This document shows, in pieces, positions 8,656 to 17,931 of a stretch of 64,000 nucleotides of DNA. The stretch's first letter is position 1, and each line of letters starts with the position of its first letter. Source of the DNA: Capnocytophaga sp. oral taxon 863 str. F0517. Its GTDB lineage: Bacteria > Bacteroidota > Bacteroidia > Flavobacteriales > Flavobacteriaceae. Made by a program: the position numbers and the translations under genes. The notes beneath the pieces were generated by a model that ran no database searches, had not been told where the DNA came from, and saw only the letters and a program-made list of their open reading frames with translations. The stretch spans positions 63,897-127,896 of the forward strand of contig NZ_KE992174.1 of assembly GCF_000466425.1 (NCBI RefSeq), written 5' to 3'.

Positions 8656-9426
8656 ATGGGCAAAATTATAGCTGTAGCCAACCAAAAAGGAGGGGTAGGT
8701 AAGACTACCTCTTCCATTAATTTAGCCGCTGCCTTAGGGGTCTTGGAAAGAAAAGTGCTCCTAATAGATGCCGACCCACAAGCCAACGCTACCTCTGGTC
8801 TTGGTATAGATGTAGAAGCTGTAGAGAAGGGTACCTATGAGGTCTTAGAACATTCCGTTCAAGCACAGGAGACGATCCAGCCTACTACCTCTCCTAACTT
8901 AGACCTTATCGCCGCTCATATTGACCTGGTCGCTATCGAAATAGAACTGGTCGATAAGCCTCGTCGTGAGTATATGCTCAAGGAAGCGCTCGCTCCTATC
9001 AAAGACAAATATGACTATATCATCATTGACTGTGCGCCTTCCTTAGGACTGCTCACCCTCAATGCGCTTACTGCTGCCGACTCAGTCATCATCCCGATCC
9101 AATGTGAGTATTTCGCCCTCGAAGGGCTGGGTAAGCTCCTCAATACGATCAAAAGTGTACAGAAAATTCATAATCCAGCCCTTGATATCGAAGGGCTGCT
9201 CTTGACTATGTATGATGCCCGACTAAGACTCTCTAACCAAGTGGTCGAAGAGGTACAAAAACACTTTAGCGAAATGGTCTTCGAAACTATTATTCAGCGA
9301 AATATCCGCCTTAGTGAGGCGCCCAGCTTCGGAGAAACTATTATCAGTTATGATGCGGCAAGCAAGGGAGCGGCCAACTATATCAGCTTAGCAGAAGAAA
9401 TTATTAAAAAGAATACCAAGGCATAG
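8656..9426 (+). CDS. parA: Chromosome partitioning ATPase ParA/Soj
   Basis: This 256-residue deviant Walker ATPase has the motif KGGVGKTTSSINLAA (about 10-24), the DADPQANAT Walker A' region (about 39-47) and the IIIDCAPSLGLL Walker B region (about 121-132). It binds DNA non-specifically and drives segregation of ParB-bound origin-proximal chromosome. Start ATG at 8656; parB follows after 3 bp, the usual operon order. The upstream spacer contains TACTTTTA near 8630 as an imperfect -7 element. Chromosomal rather than plasmid type is inferred from the neighbours. Confidence 0.95.
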   Translation: MGKIIAVANQKGGVGKTTSSINLAAALGVLERKVLLIDADPQANATSGLGIDVEAVEKGTYEVLEHSVQAQETIQPTTSPNLDLIAAHIDLVAIEIELVDKPRREYMLKEALAPIKDKYDYIIIDCAPSLGLLTLNALTAADSVIIPIQCEYFALEGLGKLLNTIKSVQKIHNPALDIEGLLLTMYDARLRLSNQVVEEVQKHFSEMVFETIIQRNIRLSEAPSFGETIISYDAASKGAANYISLAEEIIKKNTKA

Positions 9427-9429
9427 CGT

Positions 9430-10353
9430 ATGGGAAAGTTAAACAAAGGACAGCGATTGGGGCGTGGCTTAGGTGCCTTGCTCCCTTCTGAGGATATCCA
9501 ATCGGCCTCTGATGCCAATGCGGATAAGCTTATTGGCAATGTATTGGAACTCCCGTTAGACCAAATTACAGAAAACCCTTACCAGCCTCGTACCGTATTT
9601 AGTGAAGAAGCGCTTAACGAACTGGCTACCTCCATCAAGGAATTGGGGGTCATTCAGCCTATTACAGTCAGAAAGATTGATACCCAAAAATACGAACTTA
9701 TCTCCGGGGAACGCCGTTGGCGTGCTGCTAAAATAGCAGGCCTTACCACTATCCCTGCCTTTATCCGTATCGCCAACGATGAGGAATCCCTCATGATGGC
9801 GCTGGTGGAGAATATCCAAAGGCAAGACCTCGACCCTATAGAGGTGGCGCTAAGCTACAATCGTATGATCGAAGAGCTGAACCTCACTCAGGAGCAGATG
9901 AGCGAGAGAGTGGGCAAGAAGCGTTCTACCATTACCAACTATTTACGCCTTTTAAGGCTCGACCCTATTATACAAACGGGGATTCGTGATGGCTTTATCT
10001 CCATGGGGCACGGACGTGCGTTGATTAATATCGAGGATAAGGAGCAACAATTGGAGCTCTATAACCGTATCGTCGCCCAAGACCTCTCGGTACGCGATAC
10101 CGAACAGGCTGTACAACAACTCAAGAACCCACAAAAGGTGGCGGTAATTCCTCCTAAGCAAGAACCTAAAGAGAAAGAGGCGCCTGTACCCCTACCTTCT
10201 TTTGTGTCTGAAAAGCTTGAGGGGCTACGCCAAAGATTTGGAAAACATTTTGCTGTAAAGATGGATAAATCAGGAAAAGGAAAAATAGAAATCCCTTTCC
10301 AATCAGAAGAAGAATTAGAACGTATACAAAAAATACTACACGGTGAGGATTAG
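9430..10353 (+). CDS. parB: Chromosome partitioning protein ParB/Spo0J
   Basis: The 307-residue protein begins with the GRGLGALLP motif (about 11-19) typical of chromosomal ParB. The N-terminal CTPase domain follows, with NPYQPR (about 50-55), GERRWRA (about 97-103) and ENIQRQDLDPIE (about 127-138). A helix-turn-helix parS-binding domain (about 150-200) and a C-terminal dimerisation region come next. It spreads from parS sites and is acted on by ParA. No parS-like palindrome was confidently found in the window. Its last 11 bases overlap the next gene, which suggests coupled translation. Confidence 0.95.
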   Translation: MGKLNKGQRLGRGLGALLPSEDIQSASDANADKLIGNVLELPLDQITENPYQPRTVFSEEALNELATSIKELGVIQPITVRKIDTQKYELISGERRWRAAKIAGLTTIPAFIRIANDEESLMMALVENIQRQDLDPIEVALSYNRMIEELNLTQEQMSERVGKKRSTITNYLRLLRLDPIIQTGIRDGFISMGHGRALINIEDKEQQLELYNRIVAQDLSVRDTEQAVQQLKNPQKVAVIPPKQEPKEKEAPVPLPSFVSEKLEGLRQRFGKHFAVKMDKSGKGKIEIPFQSEEELERIQKILHGED

Positions 10354-10933
10354 TCTTTACATACTAATAACGCTCTTGACAACTCATATATGGGCGCAAA
10401 CTGATACTTTAGCCCTTAAGAAAAGCCCTATTGTAGCGACCCATTCAGTAGCCCCTACATGGAATACGGATCCGCTTTCTCCCGCTCGTGCTGCTTTCTA
10501 TTCTGCTATCATTCCAGGACTGGGACAGGCTTATAATAAGAGTTATTGGAAAATCCCTATTGTCTATTTTGCAATAGGTTTCCCTGCTTATCTTTATTTC
10601 CAAAATGATAAAGAGCTTGACCGTTATCGTACAGCTTACAAAAGTCGTATGGATGGCAGAACGGACGATGAGTTCTATCCAGGTCGTACCCAGGGGGTAC
10701 CACGCCTGAGTACCGATGCCCTAAGACGTGCTCAAAACCTATATCGAAGAAATAAAGAAATGGCCTTGCTCTTTGCTATTGGTTTCTATGCCCTTAATAT
10801 TATTGAGGCCAATGTAGATGCCCACCTCAAACAATTTAATGTAGATGAAAACCTATCCATGGAACCTTTCTTGTATCACAATCATCTTAATAATCCATGT
10901 ATAGGCCTTACCCTTACCTATAAACTTAGATAA
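10343..10933 (+). CDS. DUF5683 domain protein
   Basis: The 196-residue product has a signal peptide (MRISLYILITLLTTHIWA), then the DUF5683 core: SPARAAFYSAIIPGLGQAYNK (about 47-67) and a hydrophobic IPIVYFAIGFPAYLYF segment (about 72-87), with a second hydrophobic stretch near 141-153. The function is unknown; it probably lies in the envelope. The start is GTG at 10343, inside the end of parB, and is supported by the signal peptide beginning immediately. From memory, parA-parB-DUF5683 order is common in Flavobacteriia. Confidence 0.85.
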   Translation: MRISLYILITLLTTHIWAQTDTLALKKSPIVATHSVAPTWNTDPLSPARAAFYSAIIPGLGQAYNKSYWKIPIVYFAIGFPAYLYFQNDKELDRYRTAYKSRMDGRTDDEFYPGRTQGVPRLSTDALRRAQNLYRRNKEMALLFAIGFYALNIIEANVDAHLKQFNVDENLSMEPFLYHNHLNNPCIGLTLTYKLR

Positions 10934-10981
10934 TGATTAATGGATTGGGAACTTACCACTAATCACTAATGACCAACGACT
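10931..10981 (+). repeat. Heptamer-periodic junction repeat
   Basis: From the DUF5683 stop to the next ATG the spacer has seven-base periodicity, clearest in the last four units (ACCACTA, ATCACTA and close variants). The final unit runs directly into the ATG at 10982. Confidence 0.65.
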
Positions 10982-12007
10982 ATGAAATTAGCACTTAAGA
11001 TCTTCTTACTATTAGCTGTTCTCCCTTTGCAGGCACAGATAAGGAAAGTAAACCCTAAAATCATGCCGCCTATTATCCAAATGAAACAGGTTGATTTTAG
11101 TAAAAATGAACTCAATTATACCTTTGAGAAAATAAAACTTCAAAACGAACGCTGGTATAAGTTCAATGCCTTAGGGCTTAATATGAGCGAAGTGGCTTAT
11201 TCCAATTGGAATGCTGGAGGGGTCAACTCTATTACTTTCTTAGCGGATGTTAAGCTCCGTCGTCGTTACTTAGTCGAAAACTATTTTTGGGATAACGAAT
11301 TGGTAGCCAACTATGGAATCAATGCTCAAAAGGGAGAAGGCCTTAGAAAAACGGACGATCAGGTGTCACTGACTTCTTCCTATGGCTATCGTACCGGATT
11401 CAGAGATTGGTATTATTCATCCAAACTGACATTTAATACTCAGTTCAGCGATGGTTACGACTATCCAAGAAGTGAAGGGGACGAACCTATTTCTCGATTT
11501 ATGGCGCCTGGCTATCTCTATATAGGTATCGGTGCCGAGTATGCCCCAGAAAAAGGTAAAACAGCTCTGTTTGTATCTCCATTAACGCTGAAATCTACCT
11601 TCGTTCTGGATCAAAACCTTGCCGATAAGGGGTCTTTTGGGCTTCCTGTAGCTGAATATGACAATGCAGGCAACATTACCAAGCACTCCAAACGCAGCCT
11701 TACCGAAGTGGGTTTCTTGCTTTCCGGTAAGCATGAGATAGAAATCTATGAGAATGTGACCATGTATAATCAGGTCTCTTTCTATACCCAATATGACAAG
11801 AGCTTTGGAAATATTGACGTCGATTGGCAGATGTCTGTCGATATGAAAATTAATAACTATCTACAAGCTCGTATCGGTACCCATCTCAAATATGATGACG
11901 ATATCAAATTCAAGGAAAGAATACTCCCTAACGGTGCCAAACAATTATACAGCCCTCGGGTTCAATTCAAACAGATATTAGGGGTCGGGTTCAAATATAT
12001 TTTCTAA
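10982..12007 (+). CDS. DUF3078 domain outer-membrane protein
   Basis: The 341-residue product has a signal peptide (MKLALKIFLLLAVLPLQA) and the DUF3078 hallmark NWNAGGVNSITFLADVKLRR (about 74-93). Multiple amphipathic beta-strands and a terminal Phe fit an outer-membrane beta-barrel. DUF3078 is a Bacteroidota family of unknown function. The reading frame is intact. It converges on hemW with just 2 bp between the two stop codons, and no terminator hairpin is evident there. Confidence 0.85.
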   Translation: MKLALKIFLLLAVLPLQAQIRKVNPKIMPPIIQMKQVDFSKNELNYTFEKIKLQNERWYKFNALGLNMSEVAYSNWNAGGVNSITFLADVKLRRRYLVENYFWDNELVANYGINAQKGEGLRKTDDQVSLTSSYGYRTGFRDWYYSSKLTFNTQFSDGYDYPRSEGDEPISRFMAPGYLYIGIGAEYAPEKGKTALFVSPLTLKSTFVLDQNLADKGSFGLPVAEYDNAGNITKHSKRSLTEVGFLLSGKHEIEIYENVTMYNQVSFYTQYDKSFGNIDVDWQMSVDMKINNYLQARIGTHLKYDDDIKFKERILPNGAKQLYSPRVQFKQILGVGFKYIF

Positions 12008-12009
12008 GC

Positions 12010-13143
12010 CTATACCATGAATAGGTCGGAGGCGATCCCATCACTGAGAAACAATCCTGCTTCGGTGGTAATAAGATAATTTTCTTTTTTCAACAATAGG
12101 CCTTTCTCTATATAGGGAAGGGCTTCTTTTTGTAGGTAATTCATATAGGTCTGCCCAAAATCGGCTCGGATACGCTCCAAGCTGATGCCTTTTCGGATCC
12201 TCAGCCCTGTCATAATGCGCTCATTGTAGAGGTCTTTCTTAGAGAGTTCTTCCCACTCTTGAGGGAGCACACCTTGTGCAATTTGTTGGATATATTTTAT
12301 GTTATGGGCAATATTCCACATACGTGCCTGCCCATTGTAGCTATGGGCTGAAGGGCCTACCCCCATATAGGGCTTTTGCTCCCAATAGGCGGTATTGTTT
12401 TGGCTAAAATAGCCTTCTTTCCCGAAATTGGAGAGCTCATAATGTACAAAACCCGCCTGTTCCATACGCTCCTTCAGTAAGTAAAAGTGTTGGCGAGCTT
12501 GCCCATCATCAGTAGGGGGGAGCTTGCCTTTTTGGATAAATTGATATAGAGCAGTACGGGGTTCTACCGTGAGGGCATAGGCCGAGAGATGGGGAATCCC
12601 AAAGGAAAGGGCGCGCTCTATATTGGTGAGCCAACGCGCTTCACTCATATGAGGAATCCCATAGATGAGGTCTATAGTGGTGTTGGTAAATAGGGGCACC
12701 GCTTGTTCTAAGAAAGCTATCGCTTGCGCAGCACTATGCGCCCGATTCATCAGCCGTAAGTCTTCCTCATAGAAGGATTGTACCCCTATACTAAGGCGGT
12801 TAATGCCCAATTCTTTTAAATGAGCTAAGGAAAGTTGTCCACTTGAGTGGGAAAAATCATCAGGATTGACCTCTATAGTGATTTCAGCCCCTTCATTGAC
12901 TTTGTAATGCTGGTAGATAGTGGCAAAAATAGTACTTAGCTCTGCATAAGTGAGTACCGAAGGGGTGCCTCCCCCCAGATAGAGGGTCTGTAGGGGAGTG
13001 GTAGCCTCTGTTTTTCTCAGTTCCAATTCCTTGCATAAGGCCTCCACCATTGCTCCCTTGTGCTTTAGAGTGGTAGAGAAATGGAAATCACAGTAGTGGC
13101 AGGCCTGTCGGCAAAAAGGAATGTGGATATAAAGGCTATACAT
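12010..13143 (-). CDS. hemW: HemW-like radical SAM heme chaperone
   Basis: This 377-residue radical SAM protein starts MYSLYIHIPFCRQACHYCDF with iron-sulfur cysteines at 11, 15 and 18. It continues with TLYLGGGTPSVL, SIGVQSF and DLIYGIP segments, and ends in the HemW C-terminal domain. HemW inserts heme into respiratory proteins; older annotation calls it oxygen-independent coproporphyrinogen III oxidase, but the four-Cys HemN N-terminus is absent. A GTG one codon upstream (13146) is an alternative start. It abuts the ruvC stop, consistent with translational coupling in a manA-ruvC-hemW operon. Confidence 0.9.
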   Translation of the reverse strand: MYSLYIHIPFCRQACHYCDFHFSTTLKHKGAMVEALCKELELRKTEATTPLQTLYLGGGTPSVLTYAELSTIFATIYQHYKVNEGAEITIEVNPDDFSHSSGQLSLAHLKELGINRLSIGVQSFYEEDLRLMNRAHSAAQAIAFLEQAVPLFTNTTIDLIYGIPHMSEARWLTNIERALSFGIPHLSAYALTVEPRTALYQFIQKGKLPPTDDGQARQHFYLLKERMEQAGFVHYELSNFGKEGYFSQNNTAYWEQKPYMGVGPSAHSYNGQARMWNIAHNIKYIQQIAQGVLPQEWEELSKKDLYNERIMTGLRIRKGISLERIRADFGQTYMNYLQKEALPYIEKGLLLKKENYLITTEAGLFLSDGIASDLFMV

Positions 13144-13146
13144 CAC

Positions 13147-13716
13147 TCAAGAGACTCTGTTTTCGTTTTGCTTGACAAAGGCTTCCCAAGAGGAATAACT
13201 TTGCTGCTTTTCGGCTTTTCCACCATTGAAAAAGTGGCAGACAGCTACGGCCAGTCCGTCAGTGGCATCAAGGTGAGAGGGGAGCTGCTTGAACCGAAGC
13301 AACTGCTGCAACATCTTGGCGACTTGTTCCTTAGAGGCATTCCCATTGCCGGTGATGGCCATCTTTACTTTTTTGGGTTCGTATTCGGTAATAGGTAGGT
13401 CGCGGGCTAGGCCGGCTGCCATGGCAACTCCTTGGGCACGTCCCAGCTTGAGCATGGATTGTACATTCTTCCCGAAGAAGGGAGCTTCTATGGCCAGCTC
13501 ATCCGGGTGATAGGTATCTATAAGCTCCGTAGTTCGTTCGAATATGAGCTTGAGCTTCAGGTAATGATTGTCATATTTGCTCAAAAGCAGTTCATTCATT
13601 TGGACAAAACGCATCTGGTTCTTCACTACCTCTATGATACCAAACCCCATCACAGTCGTACCGGGGTCTACCCCTAAGATTATTTTCTCTACTACCACTT
13701 TCCTTTCTTTTAGCAA
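13147..13716 (-). CDS. ruvC: Crossover junction endodeoxyribonuclease RuvC
   Basis: RuvC resolves Holliday junctions with RuvAB. The catalytic acidic residues are visible: Asp in [13 protein letters not shown], Glu in [12 protein letters not shown], and the C-terminal H-x2[12 protein letters not shown] cluster. Length (up to 189 aa) fits the family (about 170-190). No ATG is available at the start: the frame opens with TTG at 13716 and has a GTG at 13698 just before [12 protein letters not shown], preceded by a purine-rich AAAGAAAGG, so the true start may be 13698. It overlaps the manA 3' end if the TTG is used. Confidence 0.92.
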   Translation of the reverse strand: MLKERKVVVEKIILGVDPGTTVMGFGIIEVVKNQMRFVQMNELLLSKYDNHYLKLKLIFERTTELIDTYHPDELAIEAPFFGKNVQSMLKLGRAQGVAMAAGLARDLPITEYEPKKVKMAITGNGNASKEQVAKMLQQLLRFKQLPSHLDATDGLAVAVCHFFNGGKAEKQQSYSSWEAFVKQNENRVS

Positions 13717-14672
13717 GATACTTGTAAGACCTCCATATGTCCCTTAAGGCTGATTTCCTTACATGAGGCAGGCACCAATAGCGTTTGTCCTTTTTCCAAA
13801 GGCAGTTCCATATCCCCATATTGTAGGCTGCCCTTACTGGCAACTCCTATATAGATGTGGAATGATTCTCCAGAAAGGGTCAGGGGCATCTCTTGGTTGA
13901 TTTTCAGATAATCTGTAGTAAAATAGGGTGATGCCACAGCAGGATTAACGGTGTTTTCCGCCTTGGTATAGGACTTGCGGAAATCGTCTTTTTGCTCAAA
14001 ATCAATGGCATCTAGGGCAAGTTCTGTATGTAGTTCTCGGTAATTGCCATTTTTGTCCTTGCGGTCAAAGTCATATACGCGGTAAGTGATGTCGCTCGTC
14101 TGTTGGATTTCAGCCAATAAGACTCCAGCTCCTATCGCGTGGATTTTCCCTGCTGGGATAAAGAACATATCCCCATGGGCTACCTTCTCATAATGAAGCA
14201 ATTGGCTAAGAGTTTTATCAGCCAAGTGGGCTTGGTATTCCTCACGGCTTACATTTCGGTTGAAGCCAATGATGATAGAGGCCTCAGGGTCGGCATCCAT
14301 GATATACCACATCTCGGTCTTTCCAAAGGAGTTATGGCGGGCTTTGGCCAAAGCATCATCGGGGTGTACTTGTATGGAAAGGTCTTGAGCGGCATCGATG
14401 AATTTGATGAGCAGCGGGAAGTCTGTCCCAAATCGCTTATAAACAGCACTTCCTAAGAGTGCTTCAGGTACTTGCTCTATGAGTGCCTGTAGGGAAGTAC
14501 CCTTTAGAGCACCATTGCTAATGACAGAAACATCTCCTTTCACTGTAGAGACCTCCCAACTCTCCCCTATAAGAGGCTGATGGATAGGCTTATGGAGTTC
14601 CTTCTCGAGTTTCTCTCCGCCCCAAATACGTTCCTTAAAGATAGGGGCAAAGCTAAGTGGATATAGGTTCAT
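13710..14672 (-). CDS. manA: Mannose-6-phosphate isomerase, class I
   Basis: The 320-residue cupin-type enzyme interconverts fructose-6-phosphate and mannose-6-phosphate. It begins [19 protein letters not shown] and contains SIQVHPDD (zinc-binding region), [13 protein letters not shown], and [21 protein letters not shown] followed by [12 protein letters not shown]. This is the short bacterial type I architecture. The ATG at 14672 is preferred over one eight codons upstream because it begins at the conserved N-terminus. It is the first gene of the leftward manA-ruvC-hemW cluster. Confidence 0.92.
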   Translation of the reverse strand: MNLYPLSFAPIFKERIWGGEKLEKELHKPIHQPLIGESWEVSTVKGDVSVISNGALKGTSLQALIEQVPEALLGSAVYKRFGTDFPLLIKFIDAAQDLSIQVHPDDALAKARHNSFGKTEMWYIMDADPEASIIIGFNRNVSREEYQAHLADKTLSQLLHYEKVAHGDMFFIPAGKIHAIGAGVLLAEIQQTSDITYRVYDFDRKDKNGNYRELHTELALDAIDFEQKDDFRKSYTKAENTVNPAVASPYFTTDYLKINQEMPLTLSGESFHIYIGVASKGSLQYGDMELPLEKGQTLLVPASCKEISLKGHMEVLQVSC

Positions 14673-14784
14673 TTGTATCAATATTTGAAAGTACAAAAGT
14701 ACAATTTTTTTTAGAATTACAATCAGCCTTAGGAGTGTTCTATATATTGGCTATTTTTGTTATTTATTTGTTAATCATAAGTGG

Positions 14785-14819
14785 TTTGGATGTAAATAAA
14801 AAGATAAATTTTATCTTTG
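14785..14819 (+). promoter_or_regulatory. Bacteroidota-type promoter for the gene at 14844
   Basis: TTTG (14785-14788), a 23-bp spacer, then TATCTTTG (14812-14819) fit the -33/-7 consensus, with the start codon 25 bp downstream. Confidence 0.75.
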
Positions 14820-14843
14820 CACTTTATAGAAAAGCTGTATAAA

Positions 14844-15482
14844 ATGAAAAAAGAAATATGGATACTCTTATTTTTGTATGTCTGTCTTCCTCTGAGGGCA
14901 CAGAATTCTAAAGAGTTGATAGAGATATTACTTGATTTCTGTCAGCAGGTAACCCAAGAAGAGCCTTCAGAGGAGAAGATATATGCTATTTTTCAAAATA
15001 TATCCCCTGAAAAGAAATATCTTCTCCTTGAAGAAAAGAAAAGCAGCTTTGCAGGATTTACCCAAGAAAAAGTAGCTTATATAGATCCGGATAAGGAAAA
15101 ATATAATAATACCAAGCTAATATCTTATAAGAGAGCAGCTGAGCGCGCATACACCTTAGACTTATTCCTCCATAGTCCCTATAGTATCAAAGCAGGAAAA
15201 GTGAGCTATGAAAAGGCCATATATCCTATCTCTTTTCCTGAGCTGACAGAGAAGTTGGGGCGTGTTTTCTATGATCCTATTTTCCAATTCAAGGATACCA
15301 AAAGGAGTAACTATATTTATCAGAATCCCCAGACACATAAGAAAGTAGTATTTTTTATACTATCCTATAACCCACCTGAGGCACCCTATAACATCATATA
15401 TCGCATTAAGATAGAGGACATTCGTTTCTTTGATGAAGCTTCCTTAAGCAAAGGTAAGTTTTATATGAAAGGAAAGAACTAA
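14844..15482 (+). CDS. Secreted protein of unknown function
   Basis: The start at 14844 is fixed by the upstream promoter and gives a signal peptide (MKKEIWILLFLYVCLPLRA, cut before QNSKEL). The mature part is about 193 residues, rich in Lys, Glu and Tyr and mostly alpha/beta mixed, with a Tyr-rich segment YPISFPELTEKLGRVFYDPIF. No family recognised. AT-rich composition compared with the manA cluster suggests an accessory gene. It is likely monocistronic. Confidence 0.65.
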   Translation: MKKEIWILLFLYVCLPLRAQNSKELIEILLDFCQQVTQEEPSEEKIYAIFQNISPEKKYLLLEEKKSSFAGFTQEKVAYIDPDKEKYNNTKLISYKRAAERAYTLDLFLHSPYSIKAGKVSYEKAIYPISFPELTEKLGRVFYDPIFQFKDTKRSNYIYQNPQTHKKVVFFILSYNPPEAPYNIIYRIKIEDIRFFDEASLSKGKFYMKGKN

Positions 15483-15526
15483 AAATCACCAGAGAGAATT
15501 GGGAACTATTGCGTTTTGGTACAATT

Positions 15527-15561
15527 TTTGCACTTAGCACAAAAAATAATTTGTATCTTTG
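15527..15561 (+). promoter_or_regulatory. Promoter of the toxin-antitoxin operon
   Basis: TTTG (15527-15530), 23 bp, TATCTTTG (15554-15561), followed after 19 bp by the antitoxin ATG. An upstream ATG at 15509 in the same frame lies before this promoter and is therefore not the start. Confidence 0.75.
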
Positions 15562-15580
15562 TACCCCAAATAAGAAGTTT

Positions 15581-15865
15581 ATGGCTTACACTATCACCAT
15601 TACCAGCAATAGCCCACAAGCATTAGCTTTTGTTGAATATCTGAAAACGCTTAGTTTTGTGGAATTTACAGAAACCCATCCTAAGGAAAAAGACCCTACC
15701 AAGGCAAAGGCTAAAGCAGGACTAGCCAAGCCTGAACCTGCCGTGTCCTCCCAGAAAGACGAAACTTTTAGAAAGAAATTTTTAAAAGCACTACAAGAAA
15801 CCGCTGATGTAAGAGCAGGAAAGAAAGAAGCTATACCTTTTGAAGATTTTATCAATGAAATATAA
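15581..15865 (+). CDS. Probable antitoxin of type II toxin-antitoxin pair
   Basis: The 94-residue protein begins MAYTITITSNSPQALAFVEYLKT, a short N-terminal alpha/beta segment, followed by a Lys/Ala/Pro-rich linker (KAKAKAGLAKP) and a C-terminal helix ending IPFEDFINEI that would wrap a toxin. Its 3' end overlaps the toxin gene by 11 bp, the usual antitoxin-first layout. The C-terminal FLKALQETADVRAGKK..PFEDF pattern is typical of RelB/Phd-like partners of RelE/ParE toxins. Family assignment within antitoxins is uncertain. Confidence 0.75.
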   Translation: MAYTITITSNSPQALAFVEYLKTLSFVEFTETHPKEKDPTKAKAKAGLAKPEPAVSSQKDETFRKKFLKALQETADVRAGKKEAIPFEDFINEI

Positions 15866-16241
15866 ATTTCATGTGCTACAGAATTTCAGTAAGGAGGCCA
15901 AACCCTTATTGAAAAAATACAAATCTCTCAAAAAGGATCTGATAAAACTAAAGGAGGAAATAGAAGCAAACCCTCTCTTAGGCACCTCTTTAGGTGGAGG
16001 GTTTAAGAAAATACGCCTCAACATTACCACTAAGAGTAAAGGTAAAAGTGGAGGAGCCAGAGTAATTACGCACGAAGTGGTGTTCAATATAGATACTGAT
16101 GATGAAACAAAATCCGTTATTTTTGTCTCTATCTATGACAAATCGGAAATAGAAAGCAAGAAAACCAGTGATTTTAAGGAAATAGTGGAAGAATTTAGAA
16201 ATATGGAAGCACAACAATCCAAGGAAAAAACAAAGAAATAA
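15855..16241 (+). CDS. RelE/ParE-superfamily toxin
   Basis: The 128-residue protein contains the pattern KKYKSLKKDLIKLKEEIEANP then LGTSLGGGFKKIRL and GKSGGARVIT, which I recognise from RelE/ParE-like toxins in Bacteroidota. These toxins usually cleave mRNA at the ribosome or inhibit gyrase; which applies is not visible. The start ATG at 15855 lies within the antitoxin's last codons (ATGAAATATAA). A terminator hairpin overlaps its stop codon, closing a compact two-gene unit. Confidence 0.82.
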   Translation: MKYKFHVLQNFSKEAKPLLKKYKSLKKDLIKLKEEIEANPLLGTSLGGGFKKIRLNITTKSKGKSGGARVITHEVVFNIDTDDETKSVIFVSIYDKSEIESKKTSDFKEIVEEFRNMEAQQSKEKTKK

Positions 16242-16268
16242 CTCCTCCCAGAGAGAGTTATTTTTTTA
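16236..16268 (+). terminator. Terminator overlapping the toxin stop codon
   Basis: A 9-bp stem AAATAACTC / GAGTTATTT (16236-16244 with 16255-16263) is followed by a run of T. The toxin TAA is part of the left arm. Confidence 0.75.
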
Positions 16269-16530
16269 TATCAATACCTTGCAAAAACTTTCACTTGTAG
16301 GAGGAATGGGCACCTATTAAATTTTGTAGCTTTTGTATTGGCGTTATGTACTGGTACGAGTTTGCAGCTCTTTTGTCAAAGAATAAAAGTTCTTAACGAC
16401 AAAAGAAAAGATCAAATCCGTTTTTATTTAAAACCTTTATAACTAACTATATGTCAGATGTTTAAAAGAGTATTCTTATTTATATATTATATGTAAAAAA
16501 AGTTATTTATTTGTTAAATAATTATTTTTA
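16269..16530. other. Gene-free spacer
   Basis: About 260 bp without a credible reading frame. The only structure seen is a weak inverted repeat, CTTTTGTC / GACAAAAG, around 16370-16405. The sequence is AT-rich. Confidence 0.5.
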
Positions 16531-16562
16531 TTGATTTTAAATAAAAAAAGAACTTATCTTTG
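16531..16562 (+). promoter_or_regulatory. Promoter left in front of a decayed lipoprotein gene
   Basis: TTG at 16531 and TATCTTTG at 16555-16562 (21-bp spacer) form a good promoter, 28 bp before the ATG of the pseudogene at 16590. Confidence 0.65.
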
Positions 16563-16589
16563 CAGAGAGTTATAAAAGATAATATATCA

Positions 16590-16872
16590 TGAAAAAGTTA
16601 ATCATTTTTGAGGTCTTTTTATTACTATCATACAGTAAAAATGAATAAGAAGTGAAGGATACTTCTAAAGAACCTTTTGTACAAGAGAAATCATACATTT
16701 ATTATAACGAGAGTTCGATATAAGTAAAATTATATTTTCAAAGCAAAAAAGCCTGCAAGTGCTCCCAGCTGAGTATGTGAAACACGGAGAGAACTATACA
16801 ACAACTAAGCGTAACTCTGTAATTCCTAAGGATAAAGAAAACTTTTGGTCTTATAAAAATCAGTGTAAATGA
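16590..16872 (+). pseudogene. Decayed small lipoprotein gene
   Basis: The frame starts MKKLIIFEVFLLLSYSKNE and then hits TAA. The context LLLS-Y-SKNE looks like a lipobox in which Cys (TGC) has become Tyr (TAC). Reading past the stop, the same frame continues EVKDTSKEPFVQEKSYIYYNESS to a second stop. Protein-like sequence then resumes in another frame (LQVLPAEYVKHGENYTTTK...) to TGA at 16870. Three independent lesions behind an intact promoter indicate a dead gene. The original was probably a roughly 90-residue lipoprotein. The next gene's long-frame ATG overlaps its end. Confidence 0.7.
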
Positions 16873-16949
16873 AACAACACAATAACACAGATATAGAAAA
16901 TCTGGGGGAGCTTTCGTTATATCGAACTTGTATTAAAATAATTAAAAAT

Positions 16950-17897
16950 ATGAGAATATTTAACAAATACATAATAATTTTTATTTCTACCTTTTTTATT
17001 TGTGCTCAGTGTGAAAAAAATGAAATAGAATTGCTAAATCCTGATGCAAAAGTAATATTACAGCATAATTATTTAATAATAACCTCTGCTGATGGACAAC
17101 CTGCTCAAGTGGAACTGAAATATACCGTTTTGGGTACAGAAGGTGAGAATGAACAGAAAACACTAAGGAAAACGACACCTTTTATATTTGGAGGAGAGAA
17201 TGTTTGTTGTTCTTATAGTATAAAAAGAGAAAGTGCTAATGGGTACATTCGTCATTATTTGAATAGAAATTATCAACCTAATGGTGCAGATTATCTTAGT
17301 ATAAAGAATTTGTCTTCTTCAGAGATAGAGTATGCAGTAATAGGAAATAACAAAATAACTTATTATGATGTAAATGATTTATCCAATGGGAATAGTACTT
17401 ATTTTACTCAAAATTTGAATACTTTATTGGATAAAACGAAAGTTATAGAACAACCACCTATTCCTATTTATAAGAAAGCCCCTATACTATATTTACTATT
17501 TCCTGATAAGGCACCTCAACATGTTTGTTATGCACTGCTTGAAGGTGATGGTACTACAGATGGAGGATTATTTAAGGCAAAAAAAGTACCTTTAAAAAGT
17601 CCTTATATAGGAGACCTTACACTTACAACTCCTTATACAATTGAGCAAATAATGGAGCTGTATAAGCAGGAATATGAGAATCAAGGTTCTATACTTTTTT
17701 CAAATTATGTTGCTTATACACTCAAGCTACAGGGGAAAAGATATACTTATAGCCTCAAAGAAGAGGGGGAACGAGGAGATAGAAAACTATTGTATTATGG
17801 TAAAATAGCTCCTCATCAATCTCTTGATAATCAAGGTGAAATTTGGTTTATTAATTCTGCTGAAGCTAGATATTATGATGTACTTAATTTAGAATAA
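16950..17897 (+). CDS. Lipoprotein of unknown function
   Basis: The start at 16950 gives MRIFNKYIIIFISTFFICAQC, a lipoprotein signal with lipidation Cys at 21. An in-frame ATG at 16869 would add 27 non-signal residues and overlaps the upstream pseudogene. The mature 295-residue part has an early beta-rich region (KVILQHNYLIITSADG) and a C-terminal module from about residue 225 (GDLTLTTPYTIEQIMELYKQEY ... YYGKIAPHQSLDNQGEIWFIN). That module is repeated, broken, just downstream. No known family recognised. Very AT-rich. Confidence 0.7.
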   Translation: MRIFNKYIIIFISTFFICAQCEKNEIELLNPDAKVILQHNYLIITSADGQPAQVELKYTVLGTEGENEQKTLRKTTPFIFGGENVCCSYSIKRESANGYIRHYLNRNYQPNGADYLSIKNLSSSEIEYAVIGNNKITYYDVNDLSNGNSTYFTQNLNTLLDKTKVIEQPPIPIYKKAPILYLLFPDKAPQHVCYALLEGDGTTDGGLFKAKKVPLKSPYIGDLTLTTPYTIEQIMELYKQEYENQGSILFSNYVAYTLKLQGKRYTYSLKEEGERGDRKLLYYGKIAPHQSLDNQGEIWFINSAEARYYDVLNLE

Positions 17898-17931
17898 ATG
17901 TTAAGAATATGAATATTTGTATAAATATTAA